Source of the DNA: Chloroflexota bacterium
Lineage (GTDB): Bacteria > Chloroflexota > Dormibacteria > Dormibacterales > Dormibacteraceae
Assembly: GCA_005882115.1 (NCBI GenBank)
Contig: VBEG01000037.1
Location: forward strand, 1-42,759
Direction of reading: 5' to 3'
DNA length: 42,759 nt
Shown here one piece after another: positions 35,396 to 42,759 of the stretch. Positions within the stretch are counted from its first letter, which is position 1, and every line of letters starts with the position of its first letter. The notes beneath the pieces were generated by a model, which worked only from the letters and a program-made list of their open reading frames with translations, searched no databases and had not been told where the DNA came from. Made by a program: the position numbers and the translations under genes.

Positions 35396-36691
35396 GTGCG
35401 CTTCTGGGCGTCTCTGGTGGCGATCCTTCTCGGCGCTTGCACGATCGGCGGAGGGCAGCCCGCCGGCAGGCCACTGCGCATCGCCGTCGACCTTCCTCTT
35501 ACCGGAACCGAGACTCGAGCCGCGCTCCCGGCGTGGAACGGAATCCGTTTCTTCGTGCAGACGCACCCGACCCTCGACGGGTACGCGATCGAGCTCGTGA
35601 CGGCCGACGACGGGGCCGCGGGCGGCGGCAGCGCGAGTCCGGACCGGGGAGCCGCCAATGTAAGGAGCTTCCTGGCCGACGCGAACGTGGTGGCGATGAT
35701 CGGGCCGTTTGACGGCGCGGTGGCGCGCAAGGAGATCCCGCTGGCCAACGTGGCGGGGCTCGCCATGGTCAGCCCCGCGACCAGCAACCCGTGCCTGACG
35801 CGGGACGTGTACATGCCAACGCTGCTCAATCCTGCTCGGACGCCGATCAGCTGCAAAGTCGCGGGCCTGCCGCCCGCCTCCGACCTCCGCCCCTCGCACG
35901 TCAACAACTTCTTCCGGCTCACCACCACCGACGAGCTTCAGGGCGCGGCCGCGGCGGACTTCGCCGTCGAGAAACTGCATGTGCTGCGTGCTGCCGTCAT
36001 CACAGACCACGAGCTCTATGGGCAGGGATTGGCGGGGGCTTTCAACGCCCGGCTGGTCCGGCGCGGAGGAACGGTGCTCGGCCATCTGGACGTCGAGGCA
36101 GACAACACCGACGCGACGCAATTTCTGAAGCGCATGAATGAGACGGGCGCCCAGGCGATCTACTTCGGCGGGGTGAGCTCGGTGGGTTGCGCGATCCGCG
36201 CCCAGATGGTTTCCGTTTTCGCGCCGGGTGAGGCGACGCCATTTCTGGGCGGCGACGGGATCGCGCACGACCCCAACTGCATCCTGGCCGCCGGGGCCAA
36301 CAGCACCGGCGTCTACGCCACCGCGCCAATCGTCGACGCCGCCTCACTCCCCGCGGCCGCAACGGTGATCGGCGAGTTCAAGGCGAAGTTTGGCCGCCCG
36401 ACCGATTTCGGGCCGTACACGATGCTGGCATACGACGCGACCGCGACCCTGTACGCGGCCTTGAACCGGGCGATCCTGGCCGGCGGCGGCCGTCTGCCGA
36501 GCCGCGAGGCGGTCACCGCCGAGCTGGCGCGCACGATCGGGCTGGAAGGCGTGACCGGAGTGCTCGGATTCGACGCAGCCGGCGATACGACGAACCGGGT
36601 CGTGTCGGTCTTCGAAGCTCCCGGGGCGGACCCCAGGGTCCCTTGGAAGTTCAGCGGAGCCGTGGACTACAGCCTCCGCCTACCTTATTAG
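35396..36691 (+). CDS. Branched-chain-type ABC substrate-binding lipoprotein
   Basis: A 431-residue periplasmic-binding-protein type 1 fold (LivK/HAAT class). From GTG 35396 it begins RFWASLVAILLGACT with a perfect lipobox (Cys15). The GTG at 35363 would add 11 residues but lies inside a hairpin. Diagnostic pieces are LRIAVDLPLTG, NVRSFLADANVVAMIGPFDGAVARKEIPLAN, MVSPATSNPCLT, ITDHELYGQGLAGAFN, FLGGDGI and YTMLAYDATATLYAALNRA. It is a paralogue of the livK product encoded 215 bp downstream and shares several Cys positions with it. The ligand pocket probably differs, so the transporter may serve two ligands or one substrate with two affinities. Confidence 0.92.
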   Translation: MRFWASLVAILLGACTIGGGQPAGRPLRIAVDLPLTGTETRAALPAWNGIRFFVQTHPTLDGYAIELVTADDGAAGGGSASPDRGAANVRSFLADANVVAMIGPFDGAVARKEIPLANVAGLAMVSPATSNPCLTRDVYMPTLLNPARTPISCKVAGLPPASDLRPSHVNNFFRLTTTDELQGAAAADFAVEKLHVLRAAVITDHELYGQGLAGAFNARLVRRGGTVLGHLDVEADNTDATQFLKRMNETGAQAIYFGGVSSVGCAIRAQMVSVFAPGEATPFLGGDGIAHDPNCILAAGANSTGVYATAPIVDAASLPAAATVIGEFKAKFGRPTDFGPYTMLAYDATATLYAALNRAILAGGGRLPSREAVTAELARTIGLEGVTGVLGFDAAGDTTNRVVSVFEAPGADPRVPWKFSGAVDYSLRLPY

Positions 36692-36722
36692 GGGTCCCGA
36701 GCAGCACCTGGCCAACTTCGAC

Positions 36723-36752
36723 TTGACTTGTGGGGCCCTCCGAGTCGATAGT
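36723..36752 (+). promoter_or_regulatory. Putative livK promoter
   Basis: TTGACT (36723-36728) and GATAGT (36747-36752) are separated by 18 bp, a good match to a housekeeping -35/-10 pair. Transcription would start near 36759, giving an untranslated leader of about 150 nt before livK. The promoter sits just after the first substrate-binding gene, so livK can be expressed independently of it. Confidence 0.55.
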
Positions 36753-36823
36753 TTGCCTCGGAGTAGCAGTTCGGCCATCCCATGTGGCCGCACTCGCCGC
36801 CGGCGCACTCTCGCCCCGACCGC

Positions 36824-36888
36824 GGTTGGGAAGAGGGCGGCAAGTGATGGGAGGCGTTTGGTGTGGTTTGCGCATTGCCCTCCCAACC
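36824..36888 (+). other. Possible leader hairpin upstream of livK
   Basis: GGTTGGG (36824-36830) pairs with CCCAACC (36882-36888), and AGGGC (36834-36838) pairs with GCCCT (36877-36881). This gives a 12-bp stem with a 3-base bulge around a 38-base loop. The structure ends five bases before the AAGGGGG ribosome site (36894-36900). It could influence translation or be fortuitous. I do not recognise a known riboswitch class. Confidence 0.35.
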
Positions 36889-36906
36889 AGCACAAGGGGG
36901 AACCAT

Positions 36907-38193
36907 ATGGTTCGAGCTAGGGGACTGATAGTCCTCACCGCGGCGACTCTCGTCGCCTTTGCCTGCGGAGGCGGTGGAGGTGGCGGTGGTACCAACAAAG
37001 GCACCATCAAGATCGGCTCCGACCTTCCTGTATGTACGATCGGCGGCCAGGCAACCGCGAACGGCGTCAAGTTTGCCATCGACCAAAAGAACAGCGCGGG
37101 CGGTGTCGAAGGCTTCACCATCGCCTACCAGAGCTTCGACGACTGCCGCCAGGGTTCGTACAACGCCGACGCAGGCGTCGCCAACGTCCGGCAGATGCTG
37201 GACGACAACAAGTTCCTCGGCATGATCGGGCCGTACAACTCCGCGGTCGCGAAGGCGGAGATCCCGATCGCCGCGCCGAAGAACTTCGTCATGATCAGCC
37301 CGGCCAACACAGCCACGTGTCTGACCATTGACGTCCCGGGCTGCACGTATCACCCGGCGGACCTTCGCGCCGGCAACCCGAACAACTACTGGCGCGTCGT
37401 CACGAATGACAACTTCCAGGGTCCCGCGATGGCCGACTACATATACAAACAGCTCAACATCACGAACGTGGGCATCCTGGACGACAGCACGGTGTTTGGC
37501 GTTGGCATCTCCGGCTCCTTCGAGACGGAGTTCAAGAAGCTGGGCGGCACGGTCGCCAAGCACTCGGAGTACAAGAAGGAGCAGACGAGCGACTTCAAAG
37601 CGATCCTCACTGGCTTCAGGAACGCAGGCGCGAAAGCCGTCTATGTCGGCGGCACGGACGACCAGAACATCTGCATCCCGCGCAAGCAGATGAAGGACAT
37701 CGGCTGGGATGTACCGTTCACCGGCGGTGACGGCATCGAGACGACGGACTGCATCAACCAGGCCTCCGGCAACGAGGTGAACATCTACGCGACCTCCGCC
37801 GGCGCCGACGCCACGCAGGTTCCAGGCGCGGCGCAATCGATCGCGGACTTCCGGAAGGCGTTCCCCGGCGCGAACGACTTCGGTGGTTACACGATGCAGG
37901 CGTACGACGCCGCTAACGTTTTGATGGCCGCGATCGGACGGGCCGTCAAGGACGCGAACGGCATGCCGACGCGGAAGCAGGTCCGGGACGAGATGGCCAA
38001 GACCACCGGCTTCAAGGGCGTCATCGGCACCTACGACTTCGACCAGGCCGGCGACACCAGCCTGAAGATCGTTTCGATCTACGTGGTTCAGCAGGTCACG
38101 GACCCGGCTAAGAGCACCGGCGTCTGCGGCAAGGCGGCCAAGAACGCGTGCTTCGTCTGGAAGACGCAATTCGACTTCGCCAAGAGCAGCTAG
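36907..38193 (+). CDS. livK: LivK-type substrate-binding lipoprotein
   Basis: A 428-residue branched-chain amino acid-type binding protein delivering ligand to LivHMGF. ATG 36907 has AAGGGGG six bases upstream. The signal ends AFAC (Cys20; slightly atypical lipobox), followed by a run of nine glycines as a linker. Fold motifs are TIKIGSDLPV, QATANGVKFAIDQKNSAGG, MIGPYNSAVAKAEIPI, ILDDSTVFGVGISGSFE, FTGGDGIETTDC and YTMQAYDAANVLMAAIGRAV. Several cysteine pairs (TATC/VPGC, TGVC/KNAC) suggest extracytoplasmic disulfides. The exact ligand is not shown; leucine/isoleucine/valine transport is the family norm, but amides and urea occur too. Confidence 0.93.
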   Translation: MVRARGLIVLTAATLVAFACGGGGGGGGTNKGTIKIGSDLPVCTIGGQATANGVKFAIDQKNSAGGVEGFTIAYQSFDDCRQGSYNADAGVANVRQMLDDNKFLGMIGPYNSAVAKAEIPIAAPKNFVMISPANTATCLTIDVPGCTYHPADLRAGNPNNYWRVVTNDNFQGPAMADYIYKQLNITNVGILDDSTVFGVGISGSFETEFKKLGGTVAKHSEYKKEQTSDFKAILTGFRNAGAKAVYVGGTDDQNICIPRKQMKDIGWDVPFTGGDGIETTDCINQASGNEVNIYATSAGADATQVPGAAQSIADFRKAFPGANDFGGYTMQAYDAANVLMAAIGRAVKDANGMPTRKQVRDEMAKTTGFKGVIGTYDFDQAGDTSLKIVSIYVVQQVTDPAKSTGVCGKAAKNACFVWKTQFDFAKSS

Positions 38194-38216
38194 TAGGCTA
38201 GTAGCCCAAAGGTCCA

Positions 38217-38244
38217 GCGAGGAGGCCGGCAGCGGCCTCCTCGC
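38217..38244 (+). terminator. Hairpin terminator or attenuator after livK
   Basis: GCGAGGAGGCC and GGCCTCCTCGC form a perfect 11-bp stem with a 6-base loop, followed by CCTTTAG. The short U-run makes it a weak intrinsic terminator. Placed between livK and livH, it would raise the amount of binding protein over membrane subunits, a common arrangement in ABC operons. Confidence 0.8.
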
Positions 38245-38283
38245 CCTTTAGCTAAACATGGAGGGAATGCACTGGACGCGGGC

Positions 38284-39327
38284 GTGGTAGGAAGCGGCGC
38301 CTCTGTTTTGAAGCGGTTCCGGTCCTCGCAGCTCGGGGGCATGAGCCTTCCCGACTATGGCTTCTATATCCTCTGCGCCACCGCGATCGTCCTCCTGGCG
38401 ACGCAGGCGGTGCTCCATCCCTCAGATTTCGCCCAGATCCTGGTCTTCGGCGTCACGCAGGGCGCGATCTACGCGCTCGTCGCCCTCGGGTACACGATGG
38501 TCTACGGCATCATCGAGCTGATCAACTTCGCGCACGGCGACGTGTTCACGCTGGGCGCCTACATCGGGACCGCGATCCTCGGCTTCTTCTCCCTCACCGA
38601 AGGGTCGTTCACCACGATCAACCTCATCGCTCTGCTCCTGGTGTTTCCGCTGGTGATGCTGATCATGGGGGGCATCAACGTCGCGATCGAGCGCGTCGCC
38701 TACCGGCCCCTGCGCAACGCGCCTCGGCTGGCGCCGCTGATCACGGCGATCGGGATGTCCTTCCTCCTCGAGGGGATCATGTTCCTGTGGAAGGGCCCGG
38801 CAACAGTGCACTTCCCGGATATCCTGCCGCAGGCCTCGACCACCGTCGCGGGCGTCTTCTTCGGATTCAAGGACGTGTTCGTGGTGGTGGTCGCGGCAAT
38901 CCTTGTGACGCTGCTCGCGCTCTTCATCAACCGCACCAGGCTTGGTAAAGCGATGCGTGCCACCGCGCAGGACCGTGACGCGGCGCAGCTGATGGGGATC
39001 GACATCAACCGCACCATCGCGGCCACGTTCTTCATCGGCGCCCTGCTCGCCGGCGCCGGCGGGATGATCTGGGGCCTCTACTACAACACGATCTACTACC
39101 AGCTCGGGTTCCGCAGCGGGCTGATCGCGTTCACCGCCGCGGTGTTCGGCGGCATCGGCAACATCCCCGGAGCGGCGATCGGCGGCCTCGTCATCGGTTT
39201 GACCGCCGCGTTCAGCGACTCCTACATTGGGTCCAAGTGGACGCAGGTGGTGATTTTCGGCATCCTCATCGGAGTGCTGGTGTTCAGGCCCACCGGTCTC
39301 CTCGGCATGCGGGTGCCCGAGAAGTGA
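38284..39327 (+). CDS. livH: LivH-type ABC permease
   Basis: A 347-residue inner permease subunit of the HAAT family, with about eight to nine membrane helices. Family marks are QGAIYALVALGYTMVYGIIELINFAHGDVFTLGAY near residues 60-95, AYRPLRNAPRLAPLITAIGMSFLLEG, and the cytosolic coupling loop LGKAMRATAQDRDAAQLMGID. FGGIGNIPGAAIGG follows near the C-terminus. The N-terminal ~20 residues (GTG 38284) lack a ribosome site; ATG 38341 (MSLPDYGF) is an alternative start. The stop overlaps livM by four bases. Confidence 0.95.
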   Translation: MVGSGASVLKRFRSSQLGGMSLPDYGFYILCATAIVLLATQAVLHPSDFAQILVFGVTQGAIYALVALGYTMVYGIIELINFAHGDVFTLGAYIGTAILGFFSLTEGSFTTINLIALLLVFPLVMLIMGGINVAIERVAYRPLRNAPRLAPLITAIGMSFLLEGIMFLWKGPATVHFPDILPQASTTVAGVFFGFKDVFVVVVAAILVTLLALFINRTRLGKAMRATAQDRDAAQLMGIDINRTIAATFFIGALLAGAGGMIWGLYYNTIYYQLGFRSGLIAFTAAVFGGIGNIPGAAIGGLVIGLTAAFSDSYIGSKWTQVVIFGILIGVLVFRPTGLLGMRVPEK

Positions 39328-40559
39328 GTCAGGCCGCAACTGCCGGCCGGCGCGGTTCGCCACGGCGTTTCAACCTGCGGGAACGGATCCGCGACCGAGA
39401 CACGGCCGTCTACGGCGTCCTGATCATCGTCGCCATCCTGTTTCCGATGGTGACCATCTACGCCACGGACGGCACCGCCCTCGTCTCCCATGCGACGCGG
39501 GCCGGCTATTTCGTGCTCCTGGCGATCGGGCTGAACGTCGTGGTCGGCTTCGCCGGCCTGCTCGACCTCGGTTACGCCGCCTTTTTCGCTATCGGCGCAT
39601 ACAGCTACGCGCTGCTCGCGTCTCCGCAGCTCGAGTCGTCGCCAGCGCACCACGCCGTCCACATCACCTTCTGGATCCTGATGTTCGTGTCGCTGCTTGC
39701 CGCCGCGGCAGCCGGCGCAGTCCTTGGATTTCCTACTTTGCGCCTGCGCGGCGACTACCTGGCGATCGTGACCCTGGGGTTCGGGGAGATCGTGCCCCAG
39801 CTCTTCTACAACTTCGACCAGTGGACTGGCGGCATCAACGCCGTGGGCCTGATCGACCAGCCCAGGCTGCCTGTCTGGGTCCAGGGACCGTGGTCAGGAG
39901 ATGGTCCATTCACATTCGTGAGGGATTTCAGCTTCAACGGGGACCCTGTGGCTTATTACGTCCTGATCGTCATCCTCATCGCGGTCGCGGTCATCCTCGT
40001 CAACAACCTCTATCGCTCGCGGCTAGGTCGCGCCTGGATGGCGATCCGCGAAGACGAGGTCGCCGCCGCCGCGATGGGAATCAACACCGTCACCACCAAG
40101 CTGCTGGCCTTTGGGATCGGCGCATCTTTCAGTGGTTTCGCGGGCGCCTACTACGGAGCCAGCGTGAGCCTGGTGAGCCCCGACTCCTTCCTGTTCATCG
40201 TTTCCATCACAGTGCTCGTCATGGTGGTGCTCGGCGGGATGGGCAACATCACGGGCGTCATCATCGGCGCTCTGGTGATGTACACGGTCATCTTCTACCT
40301 GATCCCGGGCTTGCCCGAGAACGCGGTGTCTTTGGCGAACAACGTCGGTTTGGGCGGAATCGTTCCTGCCAGCGGCGATTGGCCAGGACTTGCCGAGGAG
40401 ACTCAGCGGCTCAACTTCATCATCTACGGCATCATCCTGGTCGGGATGATGCTGCTGCGCCCTCAGGGCATCCTGCCGAGTCGGGTCCGTGAGCAGGAGC
40501 TCAAGCACGCCGCCGTGCAAGAAGAAGAGACCGTTGTCGAGCAGGCGCACGCATCGTGA
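39324..40559 (+). CDS. livM: LivM-type ABC permease
   Basis: A 411-residue second permease subunit pairing with LivH. About nine helices are predicted. Typical segments are FVLLAIGLNVVVGFAGLLDLGYAAFFAIGAYSYALL, GFPTLRLRGDYLAIVTLGFGEI, the coupling loop SRLGRAWMAIREDEVAAAAMGIN, and VLGGMGNITGVIIGALV. GTG 39324 overlaps the livH stop (GTGA), and the stop overlaps livG in the same way. The Arg-rich N-terminus and acidic C-terminal tail (VQEEETVVEQ) are cytosolic extensions. Confidence 0.95.
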   Translation: MSQAATAGRRGSPRRFNLRERIRDRDTAVYGVLIIVAILFPMVTIYATDGTALVSHATRAGYFVLLAIGLNVVVGFAGLLDLGYAAFFAIGAYSYALLASPQLESSPAHHAVHITFWILMFVSLLAAAAAGAVLGFPTLRLRGDYLAIVTLGFGEIVPQLFYNFDQWTGGINAVGLIDQPRLPVWVQGPWSGDGPFTFVRDFSFNGDPVAYYVLIVILIAVAVILVNNLYRSRLGRAWMAIREDEVAAAAMGINTVTTKLLAFGIGASFSGFAGAYYGASVSLVSPDSFLFIVSITVLVMVVLGGMGNITGVIIGALVMYTVIFYLIPGLPENAVSLANNVGLGGIVPASGDWPGLAEETQRLNFIIYGIILVGMMLLRPQGILPSRVREQELKHAAVQEEETVVEQAHAS

Positions 40560-41335
40560 GCGAGCCGGCCGCCGGCAACATCCTCGAGCTCACGGATCTG
40601 ACGAAACGCTTCGGGGGCCTGGTCGCGGTCGACAACGTGAGCCTCAACATCAAGCGAGGAGAGGTTTTCGCGCTCATCGGCCCGAACGGCGCCGGCAAGA
40701 CGACGCTTTTCAACAACGTCACCGGCCTCTTCAAACCGACCAGCGGTCGGGTGTTATTCGACGGCCGCGACATCACGGGCTTCAAGCCCCACCAGGTGGC
40801 GCGGCGGGGCATCGCGCGGACGTTCCAGAACATCAGGCTCTTCGACTACATGAGCTGCCTCGACAACGTGCGTGTCGGACGCCACGTCCGCATGAAGGCC
40901 AAGGTCTGGGACTCGCTTTTCAAGCTGCCGAGGGAGCGCAAAGAAGAGGAACGCGTCACTGAAGAAGCCATGGAGCTGCTGAGGTTCGTCGGCATCGCGA
41001 AGCATGCGAACCAGTACGCGCGCAACCTCGCCTACGGCCAGCAGCGCCGGCTCGAGATCGCCCGGGCCTTGGCCACGGACCCGAAGCTCCTCCTGCTCGA
41101 CGAGCCGGCCGCCGGATTCACGCCCCAAGAGAAGGTCGAGCTCATGCAGCTCGTGAAGAAGATCCTGGGCCGCGGGATCACGGTGTTCTTGATCGAGCAT
41201 GACATGAAGGTCGTGATGGGGATCTCTGAGCGCATCGTGGTCCTCGACCACGGCGAGAAGATCGCGGAGGGCCCTCCTGACGAGGTCCGCAAAGACGTCC
41301 GGGTGATCGAAGCCTACCTGGGCAAGTCGGCCTAG
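40556..41335 (+). CDS. livG: LivG-type ABC ATPase
   Basis: A 259-residue nucleotide-binding subunit powering the Liv transporter. It has Walker A GPNGAGKTT, Q-loop region ARTFQNIRLF, the signature LAYGQQRRLEIARALA, Walker B LLLLDEPAAGF and the H-loop Ser/His in FLIEHDM. The LivG-specific insertion (VGRHVRMKAKVWDSLFKLPRE) lies between Q-loop and signature. GTG 40556 overlaps the livM stop by four bases. It probably heterodimerises with LivF. Confidence 0.97.
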   Translation: MSEPAAGNILELTDLTKRFGGLVAVDNVSLNIKRGEVFALIGPNGAGKTTLFNNVTGLFKPTSGRVLFDGRDITGFKPHQVARRGIARTFQNIRLFDYMSCLDNVRVGRHVRMKAKVWDSLFKLPRERKEEERVTEEAMELLRFVGIAKHANQYARNLAYGQQRRLEIARALATDPKLLLLDEPAAGFTPQEKVELMQLVKKILGRGITVFLIEHDMKVVMGISERIVVLDHGEKIAEGPPDEVRKDVRVIEAYLGKSA

Positions 41336-41342
41336 CCGCCAA

Positions 41343-42053
41343 GTGGCGCTTCTCGAGCTGGAAGGTGTCGACGCCTTCTATGGCCGCATCCAGGCGCTGC
41401 GCGGCGTGTCGATCAAGGTCGACAAGGGCGAGATAGTTGCGCTGATCGGCTCCAACGGCGCGGGCAAGACCACGACGCTGCGTACTATCTCGGGCCTCAT
41501 GCACCCGAACTCAGGGACCATCACCTTCGACGGCAAGGACATCACCCATACGCGGCCGTCGCAGATCGTCGGACTGGGGATCGGCCAGTCGCCCGAAGGC
41601 AGGCGGCTGTTCCCGCGCATGAGCGTGCTCGACAACCTGGTCATGGGCGCGTACACGCGGAACGACAAAGCCGGCATCGCGTCCGATATGGAGCGGGTGT
41701 TTACGCTGTTTCCGCGCCTCCAGGAACGCAGGTCGCAGATCTCGGGCACGCTGTCCGGGGGCGAGCAGCAGATGCTTGCCATGGGCCGCTCGTTGATGTC
41801 GAGACCCAAGGTCCTGTTGCTCGACGAACCGTCGTTGGGCCTCGCGCCGATTCTCGTCGAGACGATCTTCACGATCGTCCGCGAGATCAACTCGCAGGGC
41901 ACGACGGTCCTCCTGGTCGAGCAGAACGCCCACAAGGCGCTCGACGTCGCGCATCGTGGATACGTATTGGAGACCGGCAGTATCGTTCAGCACGGCTCCG
42001 GGCAGCAGCTGTTGGCGTCAGCAGAAGTGCAGAAGGCCTACCTGGGCATGTAG
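41343..42053 (+). CDS. livF: LivF-type ABC ATPase
   Basis: A 236-residue second nucleotide-binding subunit. Motifs are Walker A GSNGAGKTTTLR, Q-loop GIGQSPEGRRLF, signature LSGGEQQMLAMGRSLM, Walker B VLLLDEPSLGLAP, and LLVEQNAHKAL, where Gln-Asn replaces the usual switch His, as is normal in LivF. It starts at GTG 41343, 7 bp after livG. It is the last gene of the operon, with a short hairpin just after its stop. Confidence 0.97.
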   Translation: MALLELEGVDAFYGRIQALRGVSIKVDKGEIVALIGSNGAGKTTTLRTISGLMHPNSGTITFDGKDITHTRPSQIVGLGIGQSPEGRRLFPRMSVLDNLVMGAYTRNDKAGIASDMERVFTLFPRLQERRSQISGTLSGGEQQMLAMGRSLMSRPKVLLLDEPSLGLAPILVETIFTIVREINSQGTTVLLVEQNAHKALDVAHRGYVLETGSIVQHGSGQQLLASAEVQKAYLGM

Positions 42054-42059
42054 GCCCTA

Positions 42060-42077
42060 TCCCCCATGAATGGGGGA
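42060..42077. terminator. C/G-rich hairpin after livF
   Basis: TCCCCCAT and ATGGGGGA form a perfect 8-bp inverted repeat (a stem of six bases with a TGAA tetraloop, or eight with a two-base turn). It lies 6 bp after livF and 12 bp before the convergent membrane gene's stop. It may terminate both genes, though no U-run follows. It resembles the hairpin at 35350-35372. Confidence 0.55.
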
Positions 42078-42089
42078 AGAGTTTCCCTC

Positions 42090-42759
42090 TTAGCGGCCGG
42101 GCTGGTAGCTCGCGACGAACAGGTAGATCAGAACGACCGCGAAAGCGCCGTACTCGAGGATGACGTTGCGGGTGAAGCTGTCCTCCACTGTGTGCCGGAC
42201 CAGGCCGCGGTTGATGTACCAGGCGAAGAGCAGCATCACGGCGAACGTGCCTTCGTAAACGACCAGGTACAGGGACAGCGCCGTGATCGCCCACGCCAGG
42301 AACGTGACGACCTGCCCGACGAACAGCGCGAACGTGAAGGCACGCCTCGGGGTGATGGGCACCCCGTTGATCCGGAAGCTCCGGTAAGAGGCGAGGAAGG
42401 TGATCGTGAAAATCCACAGCAGCTGCAGGATCGGGTTGAAGTGCAGCGTGACGATCACAAGGTAGGCGCCGAAGACGACGACCACGAGCATGAGTTCCTG
42501 GAGGACGATGTGGCCGCGCTTTTCCTGGTCGCGCAGGCGCAGGTAGTCGAGGCGCGCCGCCATCACAAAACCGGTGCCGAAGAGGGCGGTCACGGTCGCG
42601 TACTTCCACAGCTGGACGTCGGGAAACAGCGACAGGCCCGCTAGAGTGATCGCGCCGAGCGCGACCGGGATGTAGTGCTCGATCCGGGGAAACTCCGCCG
42701 TCCCCCGCAGGTAGCCGAGAAGGGCGGGGGCTGCGATCACCACGAGGCCGAGCGCCAGG
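42090..42759 (-). CDS. Polytopic membrane protein, 5' end outside window
   Basis: The C-terminal 223 or so residues of a membrane protein whose start lies beyond the right edge; the frame stays open through 42759. Six or seven hydrophobic segments alternate with short charged loops (RLDYLRLRDQEKRG; SYRSFRINGVPITPRRAF; INRGLVRHTVEDSFTRN), ending VASYQPGR. I do not recognise the family with confidence; similarity to DUF5656-type proteins is only an impression. It converges on livF with a hairpin between. Confidence 0.8.
   Translation of the reverse strand, partial: LALGLVVIAAPALLGYLRGTAEFPRIEHYIPVALGAITLAGLSLFPDVQLWKYATVTALFGTGFVMAARLDYLRLRDQEKRGHIVLQELMLVVVVFGAYLVIVTLHFNPILQLLWIFTITFLASYRSFRINGVPITPRRAFTFALFVGQVVTFLAWAITALSLYLVVYEGTFAVMLLFAWYINRGLVRHTVEDSFTRNVILEYGAFAVVLIYLFVASYQPGR

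Noticed and set aside
36730-36906. N-terminal extension of livK
   Set aside because: A strong ribosome site and a signal peptide start at ATG 36907, and the upstream part contains the putative promoter and leader.
36960-36995. Poly-glycine run in LivK as a sequencing or frameshift artefact
   Set aside because: It directly follows the lipidated Cys, and Gly-rich linkers are common there; the frame stays correct on both sides.

Overview
The window is chromosomal DNA from a high-GC bacterium (about two thirds G+C by eye). Many start codons are GTG or TTG, and genes are tightly packed with 1-10 nt overlaps. The exported proteins near the left end and both ABC substrate-binding proteins carry N-terminal lipoprotein-type signals, which suggests a monoderm envelope. 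A short-form HisG with HisZ, a bifunctional ArgJ, a CoaX-type pantothenate kinase and DUF2277/DUF2087/DUF4173 proteins fit the Actinomycetota-Chloroflexota-Dormibacterota part of the tree. The phylum is an inference and no marker here settles it. No intact mobile element, CRISPR array or prophage is visible.

Left part (1-7.8 kb): an accessory region of exported proteins. It starts with a gene-poor stretch holding a 44-bp repeat that looks like a tRNA 3' end. Then come a small membrane protein, a propeller-like lipoprotein, a GH99-like exported glycosidase whose 3' end runs through the second repeat copy, a second propeller-like lipoprotein, a tiny arginine-rich protein, a soluble glucose/sorbosone-type (PQQ) sugar dehydrogenase, and a TAP-like serine peptidase lipoprotein. 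Next (7.8-11.3 kb) are clpB and a divergent Fpg/Nei DNA glycosylase.

Middle (11.4-35.2 kb): about 24 kb entirely on the minus strand. Read in the direction of transcription, a TPR protein with an acidic tail is followed by hisZ-hisG-hisD-hisB-hisH-hisF-hisI. Then come a pair of ARG-box-like operators and argC-argJ-argB-argD-argR-argG-argH. After these lie coaX, a GAF/HD-GYP protein overlapping an MBL-fold hydrolase, lysS, serS and tRNA-Ser(UGA). The run ends with DUF4173, DUF2087, SIMPL, an unknown membrane protein and DUF2277. The his cluster lacks hisA, hisC and hisE, and the arg cluster lacks argF, so these must lie elsewhere. ArgR is encoded inside the operon it probably represses.

Right part (35.35-42.08 kb): a branched-chain amino acid (Liv/HAAT) ABC transporter on the plus strand. 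It has two paralogous substrate-binding lipoproteins, a hairpin/terminator after livK, and overlapping livH-livM-livG followed by livF. The locus is bracketed by two short C/G-rich hairpins of similar sequence. The window ends inside a minus-strand membrane protein gene.

I found no clearly new multi-gene system. The observations most worth following are the HD-GYP protein with a roughly 110-residue insertion, coupled to an MBL hydrolase; the tandem ARG boxes on the argC -10 element; the tRNA-like repeats around the first lipoprotein; and the paired hairpins around the liv locus.
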